NCBI RefSeq assembly: GCF_026586665.1
Contig: NZ_JAODIY010000013.1
Location: 248,001 to 312,000, forward strand
Reading direction: 5' to 3'
Source of the DNA: Halovenus rubra
GTDB taxonomy: Archaea; Halobacteriota; Halobacteria; Halobacteriales; Haloarculaceae
Length of the DNA: 64,000 nt
The notes under the pieces were generated by a model. The model saw only the letters and a program-made list of their open reading frames with translations. It was not told the origin of the DNA and did no database searches. The translations under genes were made by a program, and so were the position numbers. Numbering within the stretch: the first letter of the stretch is position 1; each line of letters starts with the position of its first letter. Shown piece by piece: positions 7,892 to 15,624 of the stretch.

Positions 7892-8247
7892 TCGACAGCC
7901 TCAGTTCGATTTTCAGTCGTCATCGTTTCCAGCCCACCAGTATCGACTTTCCCGCGAAGCGAGATTGCCTTGATCCCGTCGGCGACGACGTCCCACCGCT
8001 CGATACCTGCTTGTTCGGCCCGATGAGCCGATTTCTCCCATACATCGAAGACATCGGCGTTGAATTTATCGTCGAGTTTCACGACTGTTACCATGCCGTC
8101 GATGTCGTGATCTATAAGCAGTTTTTCGAACGTGTCGTACGCTTCGCCAGAGAAGACTGATAGTTCCATCCCCGGGAGAAACTCCCAGACCATGACACCG
8201 TCGTCTAGTTCGACGGTCCAGCCATCGCCGCTGTACGATTCGCTCAT
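7873..8247 (-). CDS. SpoIIAA/STAS-like domain protein
   Basis: A 124-residue acidic protein. Alternating strands and helices (VELDDGVMVWEFLPGMELSV, then HDIDGMVTVVKLDD and GIERWDVVADGIKAISLRGK) resemble the SpoIIAA-like/STAS fold seen in many small haloarchaeal proteins. No catalytic residues are recognisable. ATG 8247 was chosen because the protein core starts there; 8298 would add an unrelated hydrophobic tail. It overlaps the YjeF_N gene by 19 bp, so translation is probably coupled. Confidence 0.6.
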   Translation of the reverse strand: MSESYSGDGWTVELDDGVMVWEFLPGMELSVFSGEAYDTFEKLLIDHDIDGMVTVVKLDDKFNADVFDVWEKSAHRAEQAGIERWDVVADGIKAISLRGKVDTGGLETMTTENRTEAVEWARSV

Positions 8248-8354
8248 AGTACAGTCGACTGGATGTGTGAATAAGTAGGTGACTGACGTGACACTCACTT
8301 GGTTACGTAGGTGTGAGATGGGCTTTTATTGAGTGCTCGCCCATCCGTACCCAT

Positions 8355-8447
8355 ATGGCCCGACCCGACTTGCTCGACATCGACGAGATACCGGTGGAGT
8401 ACCACTACCTGTTCACTGACGAAACTATCCACGAACTGTTCGGATGA
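8355..8447 (+). CDS. 30-residue ORF translationally coupled to the TauE exporter
   Basis: ATG 8355 lies about 33 bp after a TATA-like CTTTTATT (8322-8329) and encodes MARPDLLDIDEIPVEYHYLF plus ten residues. Its TGA (8445-8447) overlaps the ATG of the TauE gene as ATGA. The codon choice and acidic composition look coding. It may be a leader peptide or a small partner of the exporter. I do not recognise a family. Confidence 0.5.
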   Translation: MARPDLLDIDEIPVEYHYLFTDETIHELFG

Positions 8448-9415
8448 GACCAACGACCACAATTGCTGGTGGAACGCTCGTCGTCGGGAGCCTGTTACTG
8501 GCGCTGGCCACCGACCCCGTGGTCGCTGCTGAGGCGGGCAGTGATGCCCCGCCGACTGCCTTCACGATGGACCGCTTCATCGCCCACTGGTGGGTCTTCC
8601 CGGCCGCTATTCTCTTTTCGACCATTGCACTGGCGTCGGGAGTCTCCGGTGCACTCTTTTTCAGTCCATTCTTCATGCTCGGTGTTGGCCTTGCGCCCGC
8701 CCAGGCCATCGGTGCTGGTCTCTTGACCGAGGTGTTCGGGATGGGCAACGGGCTTCGGTCCTACGTCAAGCAGGGTGTCGTCGACTATCGAACGGCGAAG
8801 TGGCTGTTAGCTGGTGCAGTCCCAGCCGTCGTCGTCGGTGCGTTCGCCGCCCACTACGTCGACCCAACACTCCTGAAACTCCTCTTTGGTGCTGGCCTGA
8901 TACTCCTCGGAACCTTCCTCGTCTACTACGACCCGGCTGAGGAGTGTGAACCCGGCGAATCCGAAGGTGAGTACCTCAAAGGGAAAAACGAGGGACGCGG
9001 CACGACAACCATCGAAGCCGCCGACGGCGAGACCTTTACCTACGAAACCTGCTGGCGGCCACCAGGCATTGGCCTCTCGACTGTAGGCGGCTTCATTACC
9101 GGCCTCATCAGTGCTGGCCTGCCCGAGATCGTCACCACACAACTCATCGTTCGGTGTCGCCTGCCACCGCGAGTGGCCGTCGCTACCAGCGTCTTCACGC
9201 TCGCTATCGCCGCCGGTGCGGGCGCGCTCGTCCACGCGCTGACCGCCTCGCCGGTCTGGTACGTCGTCGCGTGGTCGATACCTGGTGTCCTCGTCGGCGG
9301 CACCATCGGTACCCGTGTCGGCAAGTACGTCCCAAGCGACCTGATGGAAGTCGGTCTAGGCATCGTCTTCGCGCTCGTCGGCGCACTCGTTCTCGGCGTC
9401 GAGTTGCTGGCCTGA
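8444..9415 (+). CDS. TauE/SafE-family sulfite or sulfonate exporter
   Basis: A 323-residue polytopic membrane protein of the TauE/SafE (DUF81) family with about eight to nine helices. The two homologous halves are visible: SGVSGALFFSPFFMLGVGLA near the start and STVGGFITGLISAGLPEIVT after a hydrophilic acidic loop of about 60 residues (roughly 160-215). The N-terminus has a hydrophobic signal-like segment ending near VVAAEA. The family moves sulfite, sulfoacetate, taurine and related anions out of cells (family knowledge). The surrounding DsrE, peroxiredoxin and disulfide reductase genes make a sulfur-related role attractive but unproven. Confidence 0.8.
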   Translation: MRPTTTIAGGTLVVGSLLLALATDPVVAAEAGSDAPPTAFTMDRFIAHWWVFPAAILFSTIALASGVSGALFFSPFFMLGVGLAPAQAIGAGLLTEVFGMGNGLRSYVKQGVVDYRTAKWLLAGAVPAVVVGAFAAHYVDPTLLKLLFGAGLILLGTFLVYYDPAEECEPGESEGEYLKGKNEGRGTTTIEAADGETFTYETCWRPPGIGLSTVGGFITGLISAGLPEIVTTQLIVRCRLPPRVAVATSVFTLAIAAGAGALVHALTASPVWYVVAWSIPGVLVGGTIGTRVGKYVPSDLMEVGLGIVFALVGALVLGVELLA

Positions 9416-9422
9416 GCGTGAG

Positions 9423-9459
9423 GTTACCAGCTTACTTCGACGTGAGATACGCCTTTTAT
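9423..9459 (+). promoter_or_regulatory. bdhA promoter with TTAC-type site and TATA box
   Basis: GTTACCAGCTTACTT at 9423-9437 shares 13 of 15 bases with the site at 6558. CCTTTTATCT at about 9451-9460 is a TATA-like element 17-25 bp before the ATG at 9476, so the transcript would be leaderless. The operator again lies about 14 bp upstream of the TATA element. Confidence 0.4.
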
Positions 9460-9475
9460 CTGATGGTATCTCTCA

Positions 9476-10342
9476 ATGGGTGTGACTGACGATTTCGACC
9501 TTACAGCGCCAGAACTGACTCGTGACGACCTCCTCGTACTGGAGGATCCCTACTTCCACACCGATACCGTCGCACTCGTAACAGGGGCTGCCTCGGGTAT
9601 CGGCCGCGCGACTGCCGTCGCCCTCGCCGCGAACGGCCTCACTGTGGTCGGGGCCGACATCGACGAGGACGGTCTCGCCGAGACGACAGCTATCGCTGAG
9701 GACTTCGACGCTCCAGGGACTGTTCACGGCGTCGAGACAGACCTCACCGACGACGAGGATGTGGATGCTGTCGTGGAAGCCGCGGCTGACGAAGGAGACC
9801 TGCGTTTCGTCGCCAACATTGCCGGGATGCAACACATCGATCCCGTCGCCGAGTTTCCGATGGACAAATACGACCTCCTGACTGACATCATGCTCCGTGC
9901 GCCCTTCTACACCGCACAGAAGGCCATCCCACACATTGAAGCCACGGACGACGGCGTCGGTGCAATCGCCAACATGTCTTCGGTACACGGCCACTACGCG
10001 ACACAGGCCAAGCCCGCCTACATCACCGCAAAACACGGTATCACCGGCCTCACTCGTGCAATCGCCGCTGAGGGAGAGGGAACCCTGCGTGGCTTTTCGG
10101 TCTCTGTGGGCTACGTGCTGACGCCGCTGATGGTCGGCCAGATTCAGGAGACCGCCGAAGAACGCGGTATCTCCGAGCAGGAAGTCGTCGAGGACGTAAT
10201 GCTTGGGCAGGCCCGCACGAAAGAGATGATGACGCCCGCAGAGGTTGCCAATCTGTTCGTCTTTGGGTTTTCCGGACATGGCAGTCACCTCAACGGCGCT
10301 GACTTGCTCTGGGACGGCGGCTACACCACCACCTACGAATGA
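9476..10342 (+). CDS. bdhA: SDR dehydrogenase, probable 3-hydroxybutyrate dehydrogenase
   Basis: A 288-residue short-chain dehydrogenase with the cofactor motif TGAASGIG at 36-43, NIAG, a catalytic Ser in NMSSVHGHY and YITAK (YxxxK). The conserved Asp following the second strand (VGADID) favours NAD. In Haloferax mediterranei an SDR of this kind (bdhA) sits immediately upstream of the patatin-like PHA depolymerase gene phaZh1; the same order and a 4-bp ATGA overlap with the patatin gene are seen here. It probably oxidises 3-hydroxybutyrate released from PHA to acetoacetate. The symbol is assigned by synteny and family, not by direct alignment. Confidence 0.7.
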   Translation: MGVTDDFDLTAPELTRDDLLVLEDPYFHTDTVALVTGAASGIGRATAVALAANGLTVVGADIDEDGLAETTAIAEDFDAPGTVHGVETDLTDDEDVDAVVEAAADEGDLRFVANIAGMQHIDPVAEFPMDKYDLLTDIMLRAPFYTAQKAIPHIEATDDGVGAIANMSSVHGHYATQAKPAYITAKHGITGLTRAIAAEGEGTLRGFSVSVGYVLTPLMVGQIQETAEERGISEQEVVEDVMLGQARTKEMMTPAEVANLFVFGFSGHGSHLNGADLLWDGGYTTTYE

Positions 10343-11310
10343 GTGAGCAAACCAACGTCGCCATCGCCTGTCAGGGGGGCGGGAGTCACACCGCCTTCAC
10401 TGCGGGCGTCTTGGAGACAATGTTACTGGAGTGTGACTGGGAGGACGAGTACGAACTGGTGGGTATCAGCGGTGCCTCCGGTGGCGCGTTCAACGCGCTC
10501 GCCGCGTGGTACGGACTGGTTACGGACGGTCCGGAAGTCGCCGCCGATCTCCTGAACGACGTGTGGATGGATCTTTCGGCCTCCGACACCAGTGACCGGA
10601 TGCTGAATTCCTGGCTACAATCAATCAACCGACTGGAGTCAAGTGGAATGCCGTTACCACAGTTTAGCCCCTATCAGATGCCCGGCAAAGAGATTGGGAA
10701 GGAACGCATCCGAAGCGTGCTGGAGTTACACATCAACTTCGATGAGGTCCCTGAGTATTGCCGCGCGTCGGCCCCAGAACTGGTCGTCGGCACCGTCAAC
10801 ATCAACGCTGGCGTCTTCGAGACGTTCACCAACGAGGACGTGACTGTCGACGCCGTCCTCGCGTCCGCGGCCGTTCCCAATATCTTCGAGGCCGTCGAAA
10901 TCAACGGCCATCTCCACTGGGACGGCCTGTTCTCACAGAATCCACCGGTGGGCGACTTGATGCACCAACCGACCGACCGCAAGCCCGACGAACTCTGGAT
11001 CATTCAGATCAACCCTCAGGAACTAGACGGCGAACCGACGAGCGTCGACGAAATCGCTGACCGGCGCAACGAACTCTCGGGGAACATTTCGCTGAATCAG
11101 GAACTAGGATTCATCGAACAAATCAACGACTGGGTTGCCGATGGGACATTGCCCGCGGATAAGTTTACACAGACCGACATCCACCGTATCGAGATGGGCA
11201 AACGCTTCCACTGCTCAACGAAACTCGACCGCGACCCCGAGTTCATCGAGGAACTGATGGACCTCGGTCGGGACCGCGGCGAAACATTCCTTACAAGAGT
11301 CGGAGAGTGA
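10339..11310 (+). CDS. phaZh1: Patatin-like hydrolase, probable PHA depolymerase
   Basis: A 323-residue patatin-family protein. The oxyanion-hole loop (QGGGSHTAF) is at residues 12-20, the nucleophile motif GASGG has Ser47, and the dyad region DGLFSQNP is near residue 197. Catalysis is by a Ser-Asp dyad. PhaZh1 of Haloferax mediterranei is a patatin-like PHA-granule depolymerase encoded next to bdhA; the arrangement here matches. The ATG overlaps the stop of the dehydrogenase (ATGA), so translation is coupled. No PHA synthase genes are visible in the window, so a phospholipase role remains possible. Confidence 0.7.
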   Translation: MSEQTNVAIACQGGGSHTAFTAGVLETMLLECDWEDEYELVGISGASGGAFNALAAWYGLVTDGPEVAADLLNDVWMDLSASDTSDRMLNSWLQSINRLESSGMPLPQFSPYQMPGKEIGKERIRSVLELHINFDEVPEYCRASAPELVVGTVNINAGVFETFTNEDVTVDAVLASAAVPNIFEAVEINGHLHWDGLFSQNPPVGDLMHQPTDRKPDELWIIQINPQELDGEPTSVDEIADRRNELSGNISLNQELGFIEQINDWVADGTLPADKFTQTDIHRIEMGKRFHCSTKLDRDPEFIEELMDLGRDRGETFLTRVGE

Positions 11311-11352
11311 TCGGTGGCGGGCAAATCATGGCAAAACAGCCCGACAGCTAGG

Positions 11353-13602
11353 TTACTGTGGCGGCGTGTCGGACTGACCTGGCAGGCCCCGGCCCTGGTA
11401 GAAGTCGCCGCTCCACTGGCTGATCCAGATTTCCTGGTTCGCGAGATAGAGTGCCGCCTCCGTGTCGAACGTGTCGTCGGTGACAGTCCACTCGCCGGCT
11501 CCAGTATCGTACTCAACCTCTGCGTTGTACACCGCTGCCTGGCCGTGCTCGCCACCGGCCATTGGCGGCAGTGGCAGTGTGTGCTCGGCAGCCTCGTCAC
11601 GTGACGGCGGCCGCTCGGCCCGCTGGAGACGGCCGCGGTTCATCGTCTGGTTGAAGTACTGGGCGTATTTTTCTTTGACGTCCATACCGAGGACGTTCTC
11701 TGCGGCGTTGATGCCTCCAGTGATGTCGCCGGCGTCTCGTGCGGAAATGGTGTATACGTCGTCGTCGACCCCGGATCTGAACGTTCCCGCGTCGCCGTCC
11801 CAGAGATCGTCGAGCAGATAGCCAAGCACTGTCTCGGCGGTACCGGTGTGGTCGACGCCGTCCATTTCTGAGGCCCACAACAGCCCCTGACCGACGATCC
11901 CTTGGGTCGCAGCCTGGTTTGCTGCGCCGTTTTCGACTCGTCCGGAACTGGTCAGACTCTGCTCGATGGCAGCTGCGAGCTGGTTCGCGTAGTCGGCGGC
12001 GGCCTGTCGCTGTTGTTCCCCACCAGCCTGTGGCCCGTAGTAGCCGATGGCTGCGAGCAGTAGTCCCACAGAGCGCGTCGATTCCATCTCGATGACCTCC
12101 GCGGGATCGAACAGATCCATCGTCGTCGTTGCGACACCGTCGGTGATACCCTGGATGCCCACCGGCGGGTCGAAGACTCCATCCCCGCCGGCTTCGACAG
12201 GGATGAGCGGTCGAGGGTTGACATAGCCAAACCAGCCGTTCTGTGCCAGACTGGTTATATCCGAGAGGAACCACACCATCGCAGCGTGGTGGTGGGGCCG
12301 TCTGGTTTTGTCTTCGATTTCCCCCGCTGCGGGGCGGTACTCCGAGAGGAACTCGAAGGAATCGCCATGCGTGAGCGCACCGTTACCCCGCGACCCGCCG
12401 ACGAGTATGCTGGCGTTGATGCCGACCTGCGCGAGCGTGGTCAACAGTTGTGCCCGGAACTTCGCGGCAAGTCCTGGGGGCAGAACATCGAAGTGTGCCT
12501 GGAAATTTTTTGCCCAAGTGATACCCTTGAGGTGAGTCCAAGCCAGCGACGATGGGCTCACGACACCCGAGGATTTGGATTTGTCCCAGGCGAGTGTCTC
12601 GCCGTTTGGCCGCCCGGTGTCGTCCTCGAAGACTGGCTGCTGTGTGAAGTGTGGGTCGCCGCTCGTGAACGCAGCGAACGAGAGGTTCGGATTGTTGATC
12701 GGTGGTCTGTCGGTGTCGGCGGCTTCAAGCATCGCCGGCATCCGGTTTTGTTGCAACTGCTCCATCTGGTCGTTGAGTGGGAACGGCACCCCGTTGCCCG
12801 ACATTGCGATGTTCGTGCTCATGTTGTACAGCGAGTACCAGTACGAATCCCAGGTGGCGTCGCTCCAGCTGTACTGCTGGGTCTCACCGCTGCTCTCGGA
12901 CGTATCGACGCCAGCTATGGAGAGCAACTCGCCGAGATTGGTAGCTGCCGTGCTCGCTTCGACACCGTCCGGCGCGGTGGTTCCGGGTCCGCCGCCCGGC
13001 TCGCCGACGATGACCAGGCCGACCATTCCCAGCCCTTCGTGTGGGCGGCAGTAGTAGTTGTACACCCCTTCTGTCTCGAAGGTGTGGCTGAACGTCTCAC
13101 CCCCAGAGAGAGTCCCGGAGTCGAATGGCTCGGCGCTTTCTGGAATCCGCTGCTGTTTCTCGTTTTCTGGGTGGTACGCCGTCACCGAGTGTGCGCCGTT
13201 CGTGATCGACCAGGTGATCTCTCCACCGGGTTCGAGCCAGACCACCGCTGGCGTGTTGACGTACTGACCCGCACCCTGGTCGGCCTCCAGTGTGATAGCG
13301 TCGACTTCGGCCGAGCTCTGGAGACTGTCCGGACCACCGAGTTGGTCACGGCCTGGGACGGCCTCTCCCCCTTCATCCTCGTCGCCGTTTTCTGACCCAT
13401 TCTCGCCCCCATTTTCACTCCCGTTTTCGCCCCCATTTCCGTCACCGCTCTCCGCGCCGTTTTCGCCCCCATTTCCGTCGTCATTTTCCGCCCCATTCTC
13501 GTCACCGTTCTCTCCCGAGGAGTCCGAGCCAGAACATCCTGCGAGTGCGGCTAGCGCTGCTGCGCTACCCAGTGTAAGTACCTTTCTTCGTTCGTAATCC
13601 AT
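11353..13602 (-). CDS. Tat lipoprotein: halocyanin domain fused to a large unknown domain
   Basis: A 749-residue secreted protein. The N-terminus has a twin-arginine motif (ERRKVLT, residues 4-10) and a lipobox LAGC with Cys23, so it should be anchored to the outer face of the membrane by lipid. Residues about 25-85 are a Gly/Glu/Asn/Ser linker. Residues about 95-205 form a type I copper domain with ligands His in NGAHSVT and Cys, His and Met in YYCRPHEGLGMVG. The remaining 540 residues are not recognised; they are rich in Gln/Asn/Ala with an HHH cluster (RRPHHHAAMVWFL) and look globular and largely helical. Ordinary halocyanins are about 150-200 residues. A membrane-side electron carrier joined to an enzyme is a reasonable guess. 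Confidence 0.75.
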   Translation of the reverse strand: MDYERRKVLTLGSAAALAALAGCSGSDSSGENGDENGAENDDGNGGENGAESGDGNGGENGSENGGENGSENGDEDEGGEAVPGRDQLGGPDSLQSSAEVDAITLEADQGAGQYVNTPAVVWLEPGGEITWSITNGAHSVTAYHPENEKQQRIPESAEPFDSGTLSGGETFSHTFETEGVYNYYCRPHEGLGMVGLVIVGEPGGGPGTTAPDGVEASTAATNLGELLSIAGVDTSESSGETQQYSWSDATWDSYWYSLYNMSTNIAMSGNGVPFPLNDQMEQLQQNRMPAMLEAADTDRPPINNPNLSFAAFTSGDPHFTQQPVFEDDTGRPNGETLAWDKSKSSGVVSPSSLAWTHLKGITWAKNFQAHFDVLPPGLAAKFRAQLLTTLAQVGINASILVGGSRGNGALTHGDSFEFLSEYRPAAGEIEDKTRRPHHHAAMVWFLSDITSLAQNGWFGYVNPRPLIPVEAGGDGVFDPPVGIQGITDGVATTTMDLFDPAEVIEMESTRSVGLLLAAIGYYGPQAGGEQQRQAAADYANQLAAAIEQSLTSSGRVENGAANQAATQGIVGQGLLWASEMDGVDHTGTAETVLGYLLDDLWDGDAGTFRSGVDDDVYTISARDAGDITGGINAAENVLGMDVKEKYAQYFNQTMNRGRLQRAERPPSRDEAAEHTLPLPPMAGGEHGQAAVYNAEVEYDTGAGEWTVTDDTFDTEAALYLANQEIWISQWSGDFYQGRGLPGQSDTPPQ
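13380..13512. repeat. Tandem coding repeat for a Gly/Glu/Asn linker
   Basis: Imperfect short tandem units (variants of TTTTCGCCCCCATTTCCGTC on the plus strand) encode the repeated NGGENGxEN linker of the halocyanin fusion. They form part of the gene, not CRISPR. Such tracts vary in length by slippage and give a flexible tether between lipid anchor and copper domain. Confidence 0.7.
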
Positions 13603-13749
13603 GGCGTCTGGACCGACGAGTGTATTTCAAATATCTGTTCCTCTGAGATGTAATCGGAACACACGACACCCAAACTATTATATATGATTTCCGAGTGTTC
13701 TTGCAGAGGTGACGCACGACCGCCAACCCACTTGAACAGTAGGACTGGC

Positions 13750-13864
13750 TTACTCCTGAACACCGAGTCTGGTCTGAATGTGTTCTGCAAGTCGGTCCAT
13801 CGCTCGGTCCGTGGTTTCGACATCGTCGGTCAGACTGAGAAAGCCGTGTGCGAGACTCGGGAAG
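13750..13864 (-). pseudogene. C-terminal fragment of an alpha/beta hydrolase
   Basis: The minus strand from 13864 to the TAA at 13752-13750 encodes YFPSLAHGFLSLTDDVETTD and a further 18 residues ending in RLGVQE. This matches the end of acetyl-esterase/lipase-type alpha/beta hydrolases, with the catalytic His in AHGF. The gene is cut exactly where the IS-like inverted repeat begins (13865), so it was truncated by insertion and later deletion. The rest of the hydrolase is not found nearby. Confidence 0.65.
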
Positions 13865-13873
13865 TAAGGACAG

Positions 13874-14037
13874 ATGATGCCGATTACAGATTTCTTGTCG
13901 GTACGCAGGTACTCAACGAGTTTGAATCGCTGTCAACACCGCAACGAGATTATGCCAAAACATACATCACAGGTCTTGTTGCCAGTCGTCGGAAGAAGTC
14001 TACGATGAATCTCCGCAAACCGCCACATGTGGAGTAA
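13874..14037 (+). pseudogene. Transposase N-terminal remnant (IS701-like)
   Basis: From the ATG inside the left inverted repeat, one frame gives MPITDFLS. After a frameshift near 13900 the next frame gives LNEFESLSTPQRDYAKTYIT and then GLVASRRKKS, resembling the start of IS701-type DDE transposases of haloarchaea. Only about 50 of some 400 codons remain and the frame is broken, so it is inactive. Confidence 0.55.
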
Positions 14038-14069
14038 CATGTATTGCCAGGGAGCGAGTACGTCTACAC

Positions 14070-14318
14070 ATGGCAACTGACGAAGGTTCTGAGGAAACGA
14101 AAGTGAGCGACAGAGGGATGGTTACGATTCCGGCGGACCTTCGCCGTCGTCTCGACATTGAGCCCGGCGACAAACTCCGCTGGACAACCGGCACAGACGG
14201 AGAGCTTTCTGTGGAGATTATCCACCAGCGTGAAGGCGTTTTCGACGATTTCGAGCCAGTGGATGTCGGTGAAACAAACGCTGTCGAAGCCGAACGCGAG
14301 TTTGGAGCGGAGGAATGA
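14070..14318 (+). CDS. AbrB/SpoVT-family antitoxin
   Basis: An 82-residue protein with the swapped-hairpin AbrB signature near its N-terminus (VSDRGMVTIPADLRRRLDIE, followed by PGDKLRWT). The C-terminal 30 residues are acidic, as expected for a segment that wraps and inhibits a toxin. Its stop overlaps the start of the PIN toxin gene (ATGA), typical of VapBC-like operons. It should bind DNA upstream of its own gene; a palindrome CCACATGTGG at 14028-14037 lies about 30 bp upstream. The pair sits between inverted repeats of an IS relic. Confidence 0.8.
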   Translation: MATDEGSEETKVSDRGMVTIPADLRRRLDIEPGDKLRWTTGTDGELSVEIIHQREGVFDDFEPVDVGETNAVEAEREFGAEE

Positions 14319-14743
14319 CAGTCGCGATTCTGGACACCAACGTACTCTTCGCTAGCGCCAGTGCCCGCGACGAGTACCATGACCCCGCTCGAGAGATTAT
14401 CCGGGGTGTCGATCATGGTGAGCTTCCGAAGGCCATCATCACGAACTATGTAATTGCGGAGACACTGAACCTGACCCGTGAAAAGCTCGGTGCAGATGCA
14501 GCGAACCAACTGCTGGATCGACTCATTGAGGGAGCCCACTTTGAGGTCGTCCACGCGGCGAAGTCAGATTTCAACGCGGCACAACCGCTGTTCCGCAGGT
14601 ACGGAGAACTCTCCTTTGTTGACTCGACTATTACAGCGTATATGGATAGGGAGGATATCGACTATCTGTACTCCTTTGATAGCGATTTTGACGCCATTGA
14701 GAATATTACGCGCCTGAAGACCGCGGATCACCCCTCTCATTGA
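14315..14743 (+). CDS. PIN-domain toxin (VapC-like ribonuclease)
   Basis: A 142-residue PIN-domain protein with the acidic metal-binding set visible: Asp7 in ILDTNVL, Glu49 in VIAETLN, Asp103 in SFVDSTI and Asp122/124 in FDSDFD. PIN toxins cleave RNA using Mg or Mn ions and are neutralised by the cognate antitoxin encoded just upstream (coupled by a 4-bp overlap). All expected catalytic acids are present, so it is probably active. Confidence 0.85.
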   Translation: MTVAILDTNVLFASASARDEYHDPAREIIRGVDHGELPKAIITNYVIAETLNLTREKLGADAANQLLDRLIEGAHFEVVHAAKSDFNAAQPLFRRYGELSFVDSTITAYMDREDIDYLYSFDSDFDAIENITRLKTADHPSH

Positions 14744-14875
14744 GGAATGCAATCCTGAAGCCCCGGATTAGCGGATGTGATGGGCATCATCTGTCCTTAA
14801 AACGCCCTACGTCACCTTCCTACATCAATGTGCAAAGCTGAGTAGAGGTGACAAAAGCACCTTGAACGTCGACCC

Positions 14876-15391
14876 TTACAGGTAGGATTTGCCGTCGGGT
14901 AGTTCACAGCGGTCGCCGTGGCAGTTGGTCGCTTTTTCTACCGCTTTGAGGTCGGGTTCCTCGTCGGGAGCTTCGCTTTGCCAGGCGTACTGAATGTTCT
15001 GGCTGGGGTCAACGACGAACAGCGATGATCGCGGAACGTTCCGATGCCCTTCGATTTCTTCGACGAGGACGCCGTATGCTTCTGCGATCTGGCCGTCGCT
15101 ATCCGAGAGCAGTGGAAAATCGATCCGATGTTGCTCGGCGAACTCCTCGTGGCTGTAGACACTGTCGGGTGAGATGCCCAGAACGACTGTATTTTCGGTT
15201 AGCGAAAGCTTCTCGGCATCTCTGAGAAGACAGAGCTGAGACGTACAGCTGGGGTGGAAATCGAAGGGATAGAACAGGAGCACAACTGCCCAGCTGTGTT
15301 CGGTGTACTCTCCGAGCGTGTGATTGTCGATACGTCCCCCAGTAACGCCCGGCACGTCGAACTCCGGTGCCTGTTGGCCGACCTGTAGCAT
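14876..15391 (-). CDS. Peroxiredoxin (Bcp-like) with cysteine-rich tail
   Basis: A 171-residue paralogue of the peroxiredoxin at 6663. The peroxidatic Cys49 lies in FDFHPSCTSQLC with Cys54 as possible resolving residue. The C-terminus adds a short tail with two more cysteines (NCHGDRCELPDGKSYL), absent from the first copy; it could bind metal or offer an extra disulfide. It probably reduces peroxides. It is followed on the opposite strand by the CoA-disulfide-reductase-like gene. Confidence 0.8.
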   Translation of the reverse strand: MLQVGQQAPEFDVPGVTGGRIDNHTLGEYTEHSWAVVLLFYPFDFHPSCTSQLCLLRDAEKLSLTENTVVLGISPDSVYSHEEFAEQHRIDFPLLSDSDGQIAEAYGVLVEEIEGHRNVPRSSLFVVDPSQNIQYAWQSEAPDEEPDLKAVEKATNCHGDRCELPDGKSYL

Positions 15392-15624
15392 ACAAAAAAT
15401 GACGAGAACAGCCCCAATGAAAGTAGGTCGATTGTGTAACTATCACACATTTACGACCAATAGGCTACTCGGACAAAACGCTGGCAGCAATTCGGGTGAC
15501 GAAGGCGACTGTTGCTAAACCACCAGTTCGACACTGAGAACAAGCAACCCGACGAGACTGGAGACGACAACAAGGTTACCTCCAGGTCATCAACGCTTAG
15601 GTGGCTTGGGATGGAGTAGAGCGT

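Larger units (their letters stand above)
13865..14799. mobile_element. IS701-like relic carrying a toxin-antitoxin pair
   Basis: A 17-bp perfect inverted repeat bounds the segment: TAAGGACAGATGATGCC at 13865-13881 and its complement at 14783-14799, with partial matching for a few more bases inside. Directly inside the left end are remains of a transposase N-terminus. The interior otherwise holds only the AbrB/PIN gene pair. No clear target-site duplication is visible. It looks like an insertion sequence that lost most of its transposase and now brackets a toxin-antitoxin module. Confidence 0.55.

Noticed and set aside
12286-13395. Long open frame on the plus strand (369 codons) opposite the halocyanin fusion
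   Set aside because: It is a shadow of the high-GC gene on the minus strand: composition is Arg/Val/Trp rich, no domain is seen, and the opposite strand has signal peptide, lipobox and copper ligands.
13380-13512. Possible CRISPR or satellite array
   Set aside because: The short units have no spacers and lie in frame within a gene, coding for a Gly/Glu/Asn linker.
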